Assembly: GCA_029747015.1 (NCBI GenBank)
Contig: JAKOGI010000145.1
Coordinates: 124,001 to 188,000, forward strand
Length of the DNA: 64,000 bases
From: Carnegiea gigantea
Taxonomy: Eukaryota > Streptophyta > Magnoliopsida > Caryophyllales > Cactaceae
Reading direction: 5' to 3'
Part shown: positions 53,331 through 64,000 of the stretch, in pieces
How positions within the stretch are numbered: position 1 is the first letter of the stretch
Layout of the letters: every line of letters begins with the position of its first letter
Made by a program: the position numbers and the translations under genes
The notes under the pieces: generated by a model
Databases searched by the model: none
What the model saw: only the letters and a program-made list of their open reading frames with translations
What the model was told of the DNA's origin: nothing

Positions 53331-56042
53331 TATATCTTCATTGGAGCCTTATTTGTGAAGCCATTGACAATATACTGCAACCCGGGGGCGCCCAGAGAGA
53401 TTTTTGTGGGAACAATTTAGTTTACTCTAGTTTAATGCACTGGTAAAACAATCGTTTAATTAAGACCTTTTCAATCGCATAAAGGTGGACCAGAGGAGCT
53501 TACTGTCTCCCCGACCTACCCTTGACTTGGTCAGTAAAAATCAATGTGTTTGAAAGGGTTTCCCTTTAGCAAAAGGTGTTTTGATTTGGACATTTGCTAT
53601 TGCATGAGAATTTTATGATGATCTTGTGTCAGATATCATTGGTTTGATCCTTTACTTTTGACCGCTATGTTTATGCTCATACTTTATTGCATCTCAGGGA
53701 AATTCAAACAATCTCCACTTTGTCACAATGCTACTTTATTAGGCTGTTAAAAAGCGCCTGGGACATGGATTGTCTCTTGCTTTGGCCAATGAACTCCTTA
53801 GACATTGAGTTTCTTAAACTATCAGTACTTGATTTATGGATTTCATCATACATACCATTTCTACTGGTGCTCTAGTAAAAAAATCTCAATGATTTTTCGT
53901 GATGCAGGAGTTTTCTAGCCCTAAGCACTATGCCACCCAATTTGTGTCCCCTTAAGCAGGGCATGGTATTGCGAAACTAGTAAGAAGACCAAAAATGCCC
54001 TGCTTGAAGGGTTGGTTTGCCTTCTAATGATATGTTGGGAGTGAGATGTGACTGCTTGTTGGGATGGTACTATTGCTTATAGAAGCTTAAAAGTTTACAT
54101 ATTTTCACTGTCAAGCTCTTTCTTAACATTCAAAAAAGCTCTTTTTCTGTTTCACTTTTCAGTCTCAGCTCAGTATCAAGCCATGTTATAAAATCAGCTC
54201 TACAAATTTTGGAAATAACAGTGTTGAGGTACGTGGTTTCAGGCAGACACTAGATGTGTCTTTTGGGTTCAAATTGGAATTGTAATACTCATTCTTGGTC
54301 ATATGTTATTAGACATATAATATGGGACCTCTTCTGGTTAGGGATACTGCTTTTGCAAATGTTTTGTATGTCACCTGTGGAGTTGTTCTATTTATTGGAC
54401 TGACCTAAGTTCATTTCCTACACTTATAGGAACAGTGATGAGCAGTCTTTCAAACTACCTGCCTAATTTGCTGTATTGTGAATATTCCCTGCATTGACAA
54501 CTCGTAACTGATTTCAACAGAAAAAGGGCTCAAGTGGAAGAAAACCTTTGCTTGCTCAAATTCTAGTAATACTTCTGTTATCCCTTGCTTATCTTTGACT
54601 TTAAAAAGCTTTCTGGCATTGCCTATTTGATTTCCTTCCTATTTTGACATAGTGGCAGCAAGATCTGATCTCCGAGCAGGTACAGGGCATCACTGTTTAC
54701 CATGAAGGGAATCTGGATTTTAACTGTTAAAGGCTTTTTTGTTGTCTTGGATATAAGTGGCATGCCAGTTTAATATAACCCATTTGATAACTTCGTACTT
54801 GAGAATTAACAAATTTGATTCCGCCAAAAAACTAAACTATGCCTTACATAAAGTTGCTAGACACCTAAAAAGGAATTTCTTTGTAATTTGATCCATGGCC
54901 TAACATAAGAAGTCCAGGTCGAAATGTGGCTTTCAAATTAAGTTCCGAATTAGTGGATGTTGCCAAAAGAAACGGCTATCAGATTTTTGCTGTGTGCTCA
55001 GGGTGTATGTCCAAGCAAAACGATTATCATGAAGGAAATAATGCTATCCCCATGAGCTATGACCAAAATTACTCGTGCCATTGTGATCCTAAGCATGATG
55101 CCTTGAAGGATCAGCATTTATTCAATCTTATTGGTTATACTAACTAAGCCATGTTAGTAGAGAGAATGTTTCCAAAATACTTTTTTTTAGAAAAAAGGAA
55201 GAAAAACATACGGAAGTGATAAGGAGGTAGTAGTCAAAGTGTCAAACCTTTAAAAGTACTGGTACACATGATTGCAAATGGGCCAGATGTGCTATCCCTG
55301 TTGAAACAAATAGCGAGCAGTGGTTTCCATGGAGGAATTTAGAGCTTCATGAAGAAGCGCAGCAGTCACTGCTCCTGGCCAGCATAGATTGCCATGGACA
55401 CAGGCTGCTGTATGACTTTAGTTGGTTGCGATGCTATTGGTGCTTTTCTCACTGTTTGCTGTTATAAGATTGCAAGTGATTAATCCTCTGGCATGATGGA
55501 AGGAAGAACTTCCTGAGGAGCACTTTTTGTGTAATAGCCAAAAATAATCTTATTAGAAGCAACAGTATGTCACTGTCCTTGGATGGTTCAGGGACCAAGT
55601 GGTTCTTTGATTGATTTTTTTTAAAAAAAAAAATTGTAATTGTTGCTCTAGTTCGTCATGAAACTGACTTTGTAAAAATGAAAAGCTCTATCCAGAGCAC
55701 ATATTATACTTTCTCAAATTTCAGGACATTTGTCAATGATTTGTGAAGAACATGTAAAATGTCCTCAAGAGAGAAAGTGGGGTTGCATGCGTCAAGCATC
55801 TTTAGTTTAAGCTTGAACAAACATTCATTCTCCTCTTTGGTTTTTTGCATATTTGCAGATTTACGGCTGATGTATCAACTTTTCTCAATTATATATTATG
55901 CCTTATAAATGCATATACCAAAGAGAGAAGGATAGGGTAGGGAGAGATGGAGGAAAAATAAAACAATAGTCAATCACTGCTTCTGCTTAGAGAAAATAAT
56001 TTCTAATATTCAATGGCTTATGTTTCTTGTTTTCTGGTGTAG
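53331..56042 (+). other. Remainder of intron 1 of the hAT-derived gene
   Basis: No transposon or coding domain was recognised. A 73-codon frame at 54926-55147 has no family resemblance. The T-rich stretch TGTTTCTTGTTTTCTGGTGTAG before 56043 (split here as TGTTTCTTGTTTTC and TGGTGTAG) is a good acceptor. Confidence 0.45.
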
Positions 56043-56062
56043 ATGTAGATCCAAAATCAACA

Positions 56063-59000
56063 ATGGATGTGGCAATTATTCCAAACATAGATCCTGTTGA
56101 CACTGCATTGGGTTCTTCGGAGAAAGAAAATGTTGTCCAAACAGAAAAACCAAGAAAGAAGACTATGACGTCAGCATATCTAAAGTATTTTGTTACTGCT
56201 CCAGATGGAAAGAGTCGAAAGTGCAAGTTCTGTGGACAGTCCTATTCTATTGCAACTGCCACTGGTAATTCCTTCTCTTCAATGTATGCTTGGTTTTGAA
56301 GAAAAAGAAAATGGAGCAGTGCGAAAAAGGAAAGAGTTTAGGTTTTTCTTTTCCTTTGGTCATATAGTGAGAAAGAAAAGGAAAATATCTCAACAAAGCA
56401 TTTTACCTATCAGCATCTACTTAAGGTACCAACTATGAACTATCAATGATGTTTTTGGTAGTGACTAGTGAGGAAAGTAGACTGTGGCTCTCTTTCTTTT
56501 CCATCTAATTTCCATTTAATTTCGTTACATTGGGAAACAAAGAAGGCTCTGCTTGTGTCACTTCTGACCTACACAACTAAGCCTATCATTTTGAGAAGAG
56601 CTTGGGACTTATGACCACTCCTTTGTGCACGCATTTCTAATGTGGGCGTATTGTGAGGAAAGCCAGAGCTGCAAGTAGGGCTTCGGTGATATAGGCTGGA
56701 AATGTTGATAAGGCTTTGCAAGGCTTATGGTGCATAACCTGCATGAAAGCAAAGAAAGATAATGAAGGCTATTGCAAGCTATCTGGAGAGAAAATCAAGG
56801 AGACCTATGAAAATGAAAGCAGTCGAAGATTTATTAGAGAAAGGATATCTCAAGTGCAGAATCTGCAACCATCCTGTTTCATAACTTATTTTGAATCCTG
56901 AATCCTGATGTAAGATGCTTGTGTTGAGGGTGCACTACTACCTGGTCCATTATCAAACTTGGTGATTAAAAGAGGTAATATAGGTGGCTGGAACATCACT
57001 TGGCTTAATAGCTGTAATAAGCATAAATCCTTTGCAGGATAAATCTGGCTTGCCTGATGGACATGCTTAAAAATAAAATAATCATTTTGCTGGCTATATT
57101 CATGTGTGATGGATTTGGTCATTTTATGAATTTAATGGATGTGCAAGATGTGGAATTTTGGGTTATTTGGAAACAAAATTTTAATCGTAATGGAAATTTA
57201 GTCACATGGAGCAATTAATTTTTTTGTAAGGTACAATCCTTGCAATTGTTGACCTCTTTTTGTTCCACTTTCATGCATGGCTTCAATGTGGAAAGAACTT
57301 CATCACGGGAATATCTTAGACAGGTTGCTGCAACCATAGTCTATGTCGGGTAATCCTTGGGACCATGATAGCATTTCAAAAGTGGTGAAAGAGCGGGAGG
57401 TATTCTATGATGAAGCTCAAGTGTTTAGAAGCTGTGTTGCTTGTTGTCAACTTCAGGAATTGAAATGGGCAGGTTGCAAGCTTGCTAAAGCCAATTGTAA
57501 TAGTCTTGTGTCAAAGATTGATCGGGTGCTGATAGGTTGATAGCTTTTTCCTTTTTTTGAAGGGGTTTTTGTTATGAGGTAGCTCTGGAGAAGAGGTGTC
57601 CTAAAAATTCTAGCAAATGGATGGTATTTAACTAATTCATGCAGTTTGTAACTAAAATTTTCAAAATGTTCATTGTCTAGCATGGGATGCTGTAAGCTAG
57701 AGGTATGCCAAGGGAAATGGGCACTTTGGGTTGTCCAGAGGTCAAGATTGGGAAAAGAAACAATGCGCTTGTATCCTGTTGTGCAGCAATTAGATATGCT
57801 TACATGGACGGACAAACAGGACCATTTCAGATCAGAGCCATGGAAGAAGAGATTTTGATCAGTTTGGTTGGATATCAACTCAGGATGACAATTAATAGAT
57901 TTAGGAACAAGAAATGGGTGCAAAAGGTAGAAATTGTCTGGAAAAATAATGGAAGAATGCGAGTGAGCTGGAGGAGAATGATATAGAAGTGATGTAAAGG
58001 TTTCCACTATGTTTCATGGTAATAAAATGTCTTATCCGTTGACCAAGAGAGGGAGGGGTGAGGATATGCTGTTATCCCGCCCCTTTTGGGGGGGGCGGGG
58101 TGTTTCTGCAGGAGTTTTCGTAACATTACTTTACTTGTCTCACTTGTTTTGCTCGGCCAAACATGGAAACTTGCCCATTTTCTAACAATCCCCTTCTTTT
58201 CTCACTAATTCTTCAAATCAAATCAAACTCGACCCGTATTTGAATCTGCCAATGCTCTTGATGTACGATTGCTTTCTGTAATTCAATAGTATAGGAATTT
58301 TATTGCTTCTCATAACGTCATGAGATGATCTTCTGTCTTGCGTTGTCGGGATATTCCTTCATAATGAAAAAGCGTTATCATTCATAAGTTCATTTGTTTT
58401 CCTTTTTTTTTTTTTTTTTTAATGAACAAGATGCTTTTGACCATTAAAACCTTGTTGCTCTTGACCTTTGATCTTAATAGTTCTGTATCTTCTAATTTTT
58501 CAAGGCAATTTGGGAAGACATCTTGGTAGCCGTCATCCAGGCTATGATAAATCTGGAGAACTTGTCACAAGTACTGCTCCACAGCCTAGCCCTTCTGCTT
58601 TGAAAAAGCATCAACCTGAAGTTAAGACACGAAAATTGGATCTTGAGCACCTCAACTGGCTGATTGTTAAGTGGTTAACTTCATCTTCTCTTACACCAAC
58701 AACCTTAGAGGAGACATGGCTGCTGAACTCCTTTAAGTTTCTTAGCCCTTCCGTTCAAATATGGTCTAGTGGGAAGTTTCAGGCTGTTCTATCTGAGGTT
58801 TTCAGGAGCATGCAGAAAGATATAAGGACAACTTTGGATCAGGTTTCCTCTAGGGTTGCAATTGCGCTTGAATTCTGGACTTCCTATGAGCAACTGTCTT
58901 ACATGAACATTACATGCAATTGGATAGACGACAACTGGACTTGCCAAAAGATGCTTCTTGATGTTTCTCGTATACCTTATCCATGTGGAGGCACTGAGAT

Positions 59001-61791
59001 TTATCATGCTTTGCTCAAGGTTCTGCAGATGTATAATATTGATCACAAAGTTCTCGCTTGCACGCATGATAACAGCCAGAGTGCCATACATGCATGCCAT
59101 AAATTAAAAGAGTATATGGATTGTCATAAGGTGGGGCCTTTCTGCTATGTGCCCTGTGCTGCTCAGACATTAAACATGATAATAGAAGAGGGTTTGAGAA
59201 CCACAAAGCCCATAATCTCTAGGATCAGAGAGTTCATTATAGAGATGAATGCATCCTCCGCAATCATGGAGGATTTCATGCAGTTGACGACAGCCTATCA
59301 AGAAGGCACCTGGAAATTTCCCCTGGATGTTTCTGCTCGTTGGAATGGACATTACCAGATGCTGGACATTGTCCGTAAGGTAAGTGCCTTCCGCAAACTG
59401 CTAGAAGGATCAATTGGGTGCTTGCTTTGTTTGAAGTTTGTGACGGAAAGGTGGCTAATAGTTCCAATTACTTTCCGAATGGCTTGACTTCTCTTGTGAA
59501 ATTGACGAAACGGCTGGATCAAAGAGTAGAATTATGAAGCATATTGTAAATGGAAAATAGGAATAAGTTGATATCTTTTGCTTGTTTCTGGGACTGATCT
59601 AACTGGAAAACATTGTCAACAAATAACACGTGAGAGACAAAGGAGTGAAGTATAATTTTCTCCTATTTTTCAAACCGGGTAGATGTTAGTCAGCTAATTG
59701 AAGATTGTTGTTTTCGACCCTTCAGAAACCAGAGGAGACAATGAGTGTTCCAGGTACACTCTGAATCGCAGTAAATGCTTGCCTCACTGTTGCAAATAAA
59801 ACAAGCCTATAAGGATGATTGATGCTAAACCTAAACTAGATTGACCTTTGAATCATTTCTGTGCTTGACTAGCAGGATATACCATCCCTATCCATATCCA
59901 TACTCCAAGAGTCCCGACGTAAGCATTCCATTTTGTGTTTGGGCTTTTTTTTTTTTTTTGGGGGGGGGGGATTTGATGTAGCAAGCTTACTTGTGAATTG
60001 TAGACAGGCTGGTTCCGTCAGATTGCTTTCAGTATATTATGTGCACTCTGAATTATTTTATCTTGCCTGTGATAGCACACAATCAGAGCTCTTTTGTTGT
60101 CATGATGTATAAGATGTGAAAAAGTTGAGTACAAAATGGTCAGCAAAAGGAAGTTTAGACATAGTTTTGCATAGATAGATCGATTGCCTAAATTATTAAC
60201 CATCTTACTGTCTATGGTATTTTTGTTCCCAAAGAACCAGCCATTTTTCTCTCAACAATTTCCAATGCATCGTATTCAACAATAATCTCCTTGAGATATT
60301 GCAAAACTAAAAACGGTTAATTTATTCAACGAGAGTACATAATCATGGATTCCAAATAGCACCAGTAAAGTAAGTTCATGGATTGAAAATTAGTGGTCTT
60401 TATTCAGATGATATTTTAATAATAACGCAGAGTCGGAAAATGGAAGTGTCTAGCTGAACTGCAGAAAGATTCAATCTTGGTTGCAAGAGATACTGTGGAC
60501 TTATTTATGTTTGTATTTTGGAAAAGATTCAATTTGTTACTTCTTTTTGTTTGGTGTCTTGAAATCTTGTTTGATTTTGTAGCCAAGCATATAACTTGAA
60601 TCTCCACAGCTATTGATGAAATGATTTTGTATTGTCCAGTTTTTGATTTTTCATAGGACATTTTTCTTCCAATCTCTGAACACAGATGCCTTACCTCCCG
60701 CAAACCATTTTTGTGCCAATGGTTTTTTGTTGCAATATTGTTAGTCAAAGACTTGGCTTATTAATTCTTTTGATTAGTAACTTCCTTTTTTTAAAAAAAT
60801 TTTATATTTGTGTGTATTTTCTAACTATCAGTAAGAACTAAGTAAGTGTTTAACTGTGCTTTATGTTATAGTGCAGGCCGGCAAGTCCATGGATGCTTCC
60901 ATGCGGAAGCATGAAGAGACATTGGGAAGCAGAATCCTGCTGAATACTGCTGAGAGGAATGCAGTTAACATCATGCATGGGTATTTGGAACCCTTCTACA
61001 AGACGACAAACAACATATGCTCAAACAAGTTCCCTACCGTGGGCTTGGTTTTGTTTTTCATGGATCATATTTCTGAAATGATTGCAGCTTGTAAAGAGTC
61101 CCATCACTACCCAGACTGGCTAAAGAGTGCTGCTGAGGACATGGCAATGAAGGCTACAAGTTACAACGGTCAGGTTTGCAATCCATTTAGTTACATGAGT
61201 GCAATTCTTGATCCTCGAATTAAAGGGGAGCTCATTGCAGAGAATCTTAACACACACAGCAATTTGGAGGAGGCAAGAAGTCTTTTGCTTAGAAATTACT
61301 CTACCGTCCATTTCTCATCTTCAACAAACGTATATGGAGCCCTTGATAATGAAGCAGGTAGTGTATCCTTTGCAGAGGAAATTGCTCGGAAAAAACGAAG
61401 GGCAAGCATGAATACCTCAACTGACGAACTCTCTCAGTATTTGTCAGAACCCCCAGCTCCAATACCCACAGATGTCTTGGAGTGGTGGAAAATGAACAGT
61501 TCACGCTATCCTCGGCTCTCAATAATGGCCCGGGACTTTTTGTCAGTGCAGCCGACTTCTGTGGCGCCTGAAGAGCTGTTTTGTAGCAAAGGAGAAGAGA
61601 CTGAAAAGCATCGGTTTTGTTTGCCAAGTGCAAATGCACAAGTTCTCCTTTGTATCAAATTATGGACTGAGAGTGGGATCAAGTTGAGGTACAATTCAAC
61701 TGACATAGACTGTGATAGGTTTATGGAACTGGCAGCTGAAGCTACAGGGCAAAACAGTAAGGCTGGTCATGACAAGAAGCAACAGTGGTAA
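56063..61791 (+). CDS. BED zinc-finger, hAT transposase-derived protein, 3 coding exons, 663 aa (probably domesticated)
   Basis: Coding exons are 56063-56264, 58505-59379 and 60877-61791; donors and acceptors are GT/AG and phases agree, giving 663 codons plus TAA. The start ATG follows an acceptor at 56042. The BED finger is split by intron 2: C54 and C57 (KCKFCGQ) then H73 and H78 (RHLGSRH). The transposase core shows LEFWTS (189-194), where hAT enzymes have Asp at the Glu190 position, HDNS (D256), CAAQ (285-288) in place of C-x2-H, and RWNGHYQML (346-354). LDPRIKG (470-476) and RKKRR (530-534, possible nuclear signal) precede the hAT dimerisation domain (about 541-620: ELSQYLSEP, LEWWKMNSSRYPRLSIMARD). 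The intact frame with altered catalytic residues suggests a nuclear DNA-binding host protein. Family resemblance to plant RICESLEEPER/DAYSLEEPER-type proteins is clear; the orthologue is not named. Confidence 0.9.
56265..58504 (+). other. Intron 2 of the hAT-derived gene (2.24 kb)
   Basis: Donor ACTG|GTAATT and acceptor TTTTCAAG|GC. It contains a G-rich run (about 58086-58098), a T20 run near 58400-58420 and several chance open frames on both strands. No transposon was recognised. Confidence 0.7.
59380..60876 (+). other. Intron 3 of the hAT-derived gene (1.5 kb)
   Basis: Donor CGTAAG|GTAAGT and acceptor ATAGTGCAG|GCC. A T14G10 run occurs near 59948-59970. No coding domain or element was recognised. 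Confidence 0.7.
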
Positions 61792-62236
61792 AGGGTCAAA
61801 TACACAAGGGAGCAACTTCAGTCTTGCCATACATAGGTATACCTATTTCTCCTCATTGTTTACTGTGGGGAGGGATGCAGGTGATAACAGATGCAACATA
61901 GTTGCCATTGGGCAGCAAAGAACCCGAGCCCCTAGAGGAGAGCTAATCCCATTGTATATGTAATTATTGATGTGTTTGCATGTTTGGGTTGGTATATGTT
62001 AGAAATGGCTTCGTAACGGAAAGTGTAATGGAGGTTTACTCAGGATATCGTTAGTCATGGATAAACTAGTATGCCTATCTCAGACGGGATGAATTCCTTC
62101 ATTTGCTTATAAAAGTTATTTGAGCATTGGGGGAAAAAAAAAAGGAACCTCTTTGAGAGGGCTTCTTGATAGACATGGTAGATTATGATCTTCCTGTCAA
62201 GCAACAATTTAAACATGTTCAATTATTGACCTAGAA
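61792..62236 (+). other. 3' flank of the hAT-derived gene
   Basis: Presumed 3' UTR; no canonical AATAAA is seen. TTGTATATGTAATTATTGATG near 61952 (split: TTGTATATGTAA, TTATTGATG) is a possible near-upstream element. Confidence 0.35.
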
Positions 62237-62243
62237 CCCCCCC

Positions 62244-62274
<31 letters not shown>

Positions 62275-62280
62275 AAAAAA
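62237..62280. repeat. C28-A16 homopolymer junction
   Basis: Twenty-eight C are followed directly by sixteen A, then CCACCCCCTAAAAAAAG. Such runs are prone to sequencing and replication error, so the length is uncertain. Confidence 0.9.
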
Positions 62281-62429
62281 CCACCCCCTAAAAAAAGATG
62301 CAAGGGTCAGTTAAAACAAACGTCTGGTAACAAATTTCAGGGACTTATTAATTAACTTGACATTCACTACTTTTCTAATAGTTAGTCTCAATTTTAACCT
62401 TTACATGTATGTCGATATCTCTAAATTGT

Positions 62430-62960
62430 ATAATATTGGGATCGGGTTTGGCATGAACCTAACCCGTTTATTAAATAGGTTGAAAAGTTTTGACTGAACT
62501 CATTTAATTTTTAAACCGGTTGACCTATTAACCCGTTTAAGATAAACAGGTCGAGTTCAGTTGCCTAATTATCCATTTACGTATTTAACATTTTGAACTA
62601 ATAAGTAATTACATATCGTTAAAAATTAAGTTTATATATCACATTAAACAATTGCTCTCTAATACTTTCCTGATTCATCATAATTCACATTTTTTTAATT
62701 TTTATATTCTTCATTATCTAATAAAAAGATAAATAGATAAATGACAAATGGAAAAATGATTGTTGTTTAATCCATTTAATTAAACGGATTAATAGGTACT
62801 TTTCGTATAGAGAATATCAACATGAACCTAAACCATTTAATTAAACAGTTGAACGTGTCAACCCATTTAATTAAACGGGTTGAAAATTTATACCCAAACT
62901 CACTTAATTTTGTATCAATTTCAAGTTGGTAATCGTGTCGGGTCAACTTTACCCAACTCT
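62430..62960. repeat. Repeat rich in AACCCGTTTAATTAAACGGGTT-type palindromes
   Basis: AACCCGTTTATTAAATAGGT, AACCCGTTTAAGATAAACAG, AACCATTTAATTAAACAGTT and CCATTTAATTAAACGGGTTG recur with CGTGTCGGGTCAAC near the right end. Palindromic TTTAATTAAA cores between inverted CCCG/CGGG ends recall decayed non-autonomous DNA transposons; no clean element ends were found. Confidence 0.45.
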
Positions 62961-62984
62961 AATATTATTAATAGTCTCCATTAA

Positions 62985-63446
62985 TCAAGGTTCGAAAATT
63001 AGGACTACTTCCAGACCTCTAGGCAAGATCAAAATCGCTTGTCCTAAAGGTTTTATTCACCCAACGTGCAACGGATATTCCCATATAAACCTTTGAGACA
63101 CAAAGAGGTCTCTACTATCCAAATGTTGCGCTCAATTGGATAGGCACTAGTACCTTAGGATATAACAAAAATTCAGAGGGATTGAAACAATTTTATGGAT
63201 ATCCAAACCACACTTAGTCATTCCCTATTTATAGAGAACTAAGTGCCTTTTCAAGAGAAACATCTTTTCATAGAGAGAAGCATCTTTTCATAAGATAAAT
63301 TTTCAACCATTAGATTTAATCTTAATGGCTATAAATGAAGAGTATAGAAAATTAGTTAATTGGATTTACTAATTATATTTTTTTCAAAGCAAAAAATATA
63401 ATTAATTTGTTGCGCCTTTTCCATTTTTTTGGAAATTATTCCAACA
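62985..63446 (-). repeat. copia 3' LTR (left edge approximate)
   Basis: The right end TTATTCCAACA on the plus strand corresponds to TGTTGGAATAA. It contains an 18-bp tandem duplication, GAGAAACATCTTTTCATA and GAGAAGCATCTTTTCATA (about 63257-63292). Confidence 0.6.
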
Positions 63447-63460
63447 ATCCCCCACCATTT
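63447..63460 (-). other. copia polypurine tract
   Basis: AATGGTGGGGGAT on the minus strand directly precedes the LTR TG. Confidence 0.75.
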
Positions 63461-64000
63461 CTATAACAAATGGTGTTAAGAATTTTCGGAGATCCTGCGC
63501 ATAAAATGGAGGCGTCTTGCGATTGAACCCCACCTTAGTGACTTGCCCAACAAATAATCGGGATAGCATGGTAGACTAAGCTTTGAACCAGCATATCCTC
63601 TATGATCACCTATGCTCAAATCATACACAAAACTTCCATCCTAGAATCACATAGTAATCCTAACACATTTAAACAAGCCATGTGTCTGTATCTATTCATG
63701 AGCACATCGGAGTCAAGTCCATGAAACTCCTTAAAGCGGCCAAACTGTATGCTCGCAGAGGTGAACTCGTCATTACCCCATATAAAGTATTAGACATGAA
63801 ATAAAAGAATGTAAAGAAATAAGATTTTATTGATGTCATAATAAGTTTACAAATACACCCACGCATTTCCAGGGTAGTACAAATTTATTATAATCAACAC
63901 TTATCTCTAGAACATCCTCTAAGCAACTCATATGAGGTTCATTCAGAGCAACTCCTCACCCTAGTATATGATATGGTAATATAACCAAGCACTTCATTGT

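Larger units (their letters stand above)
62985..64000 (-). mobile_element. Ty1/copia element, 3' LTR and 3' untranslated part, running off the window
   Basis: On the minus strand the boundary reads AATGGTGGGGGAT|TGTTGGAATAATTTCC, the polypurine tract and LTR start typical of plant copia elements. The LTR runs left from 63446 to about 62985. To the right, 63457-64000 is the untranslated stretch between pol and the purine tract; coding domains would lie beyond 64000. The left edge of the LTR is approximate and the target duplication cannot be checked. Confidence 0.7.

Noticed and set aside
57453..58007. 184-codon minus-strand open frame
   Set aside because: It lies in intron 2 of the plus-strand hAT-derived gene, resembles no family and is offset by overlapping plus-strand chance frames.
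58789..59467. Minus-strand frames opposite hAT exon 3
   Set aside because: They are shadows of the well-supported plus-strand exon.

Overview
The window is plant nuclear DNA: AT-rich, with spliced genes (GT-AG introns), LINE, Ty1/copia and gag-only LTR retrotransposons, many MITE-like elements and long microsatellites. The gene families point to a flowering plant, probably a eudicot. A TGTGTGAGAC/GTCTTATAC-type inverted repeat in one intron and the style of the gag-only element suggest Caryophyllales, but that is a weak inference. No rRNA gene, convincing tRNA gene, CRISPR array or prokaryotic operon is seen.

Three host genes can be assembled exon by exon with all phases agreeing. (1) 5030-6956, minus: a four-exon 2-oxoglutarate/Fe(II) dioxygenase of 363 aa with intact metal and co-substrate residues. 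(2) 16796-22705, plus: a four-exon universal-stress-protein-like protein of 227 aa, with a 4.55-kb intron whose 3' end carries a TA/GTAT microsatellite. (3) 56063-61791, plus (probable non-coding exon near 51.9-52.15 kb): a 663-aa BED zinc-finger/hAT transposase-derived protein with intact ORF but altered catalytic positions, best read as a domesticated transposase.

Layout. 1-3.83 kb: decayed LINE (plus). 3.83-5.0 kb: duplicated segments. 5.0-7.0 kb: dioxygenase. 7.0-16.4 kb: intergenic, with two MITE families each present as an inverted pair, a third MITE, a LINE remnant (minus) split by a probable solo LTR, and a 180-bp segment duplicated from 3.8 kb. 16.8-22.7 kb: USP gene. 22.9-31 kb: fold-back element, candidate DNA transposon, MITE and unidentified AT-rich DNA. 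31.1-36.0 kb: decayed copia element (minus). 36.0-37.1 kb: very AT-rich DNA with a recurring motif. 38-51.7 kb: a three-level nest. A LINE with an apparently inverted 5' part (38.0-38.7 minus, 38.9-39.1 plus, 49.8-51.7 plus) is interrupted by a copia element (39104-49810, 5-bp target duplication CCAAG). That element's integrase/RT junction is interrupted by a gag-only LTR element (41529-47122, duplication ACCAA). 51.9-61.8 kb: hAT-derived gene. 62.2-64 kb: C/A homopolymer, repeat DNA and the 3' end of a further copia element running off the window.

The genes show no sign of acting together; their neighbourhood is shaped by transposons. MITEs lie about 400 bp upstream of the USP gene, in its large intron, and in the first intron of the hAT-derived gene.
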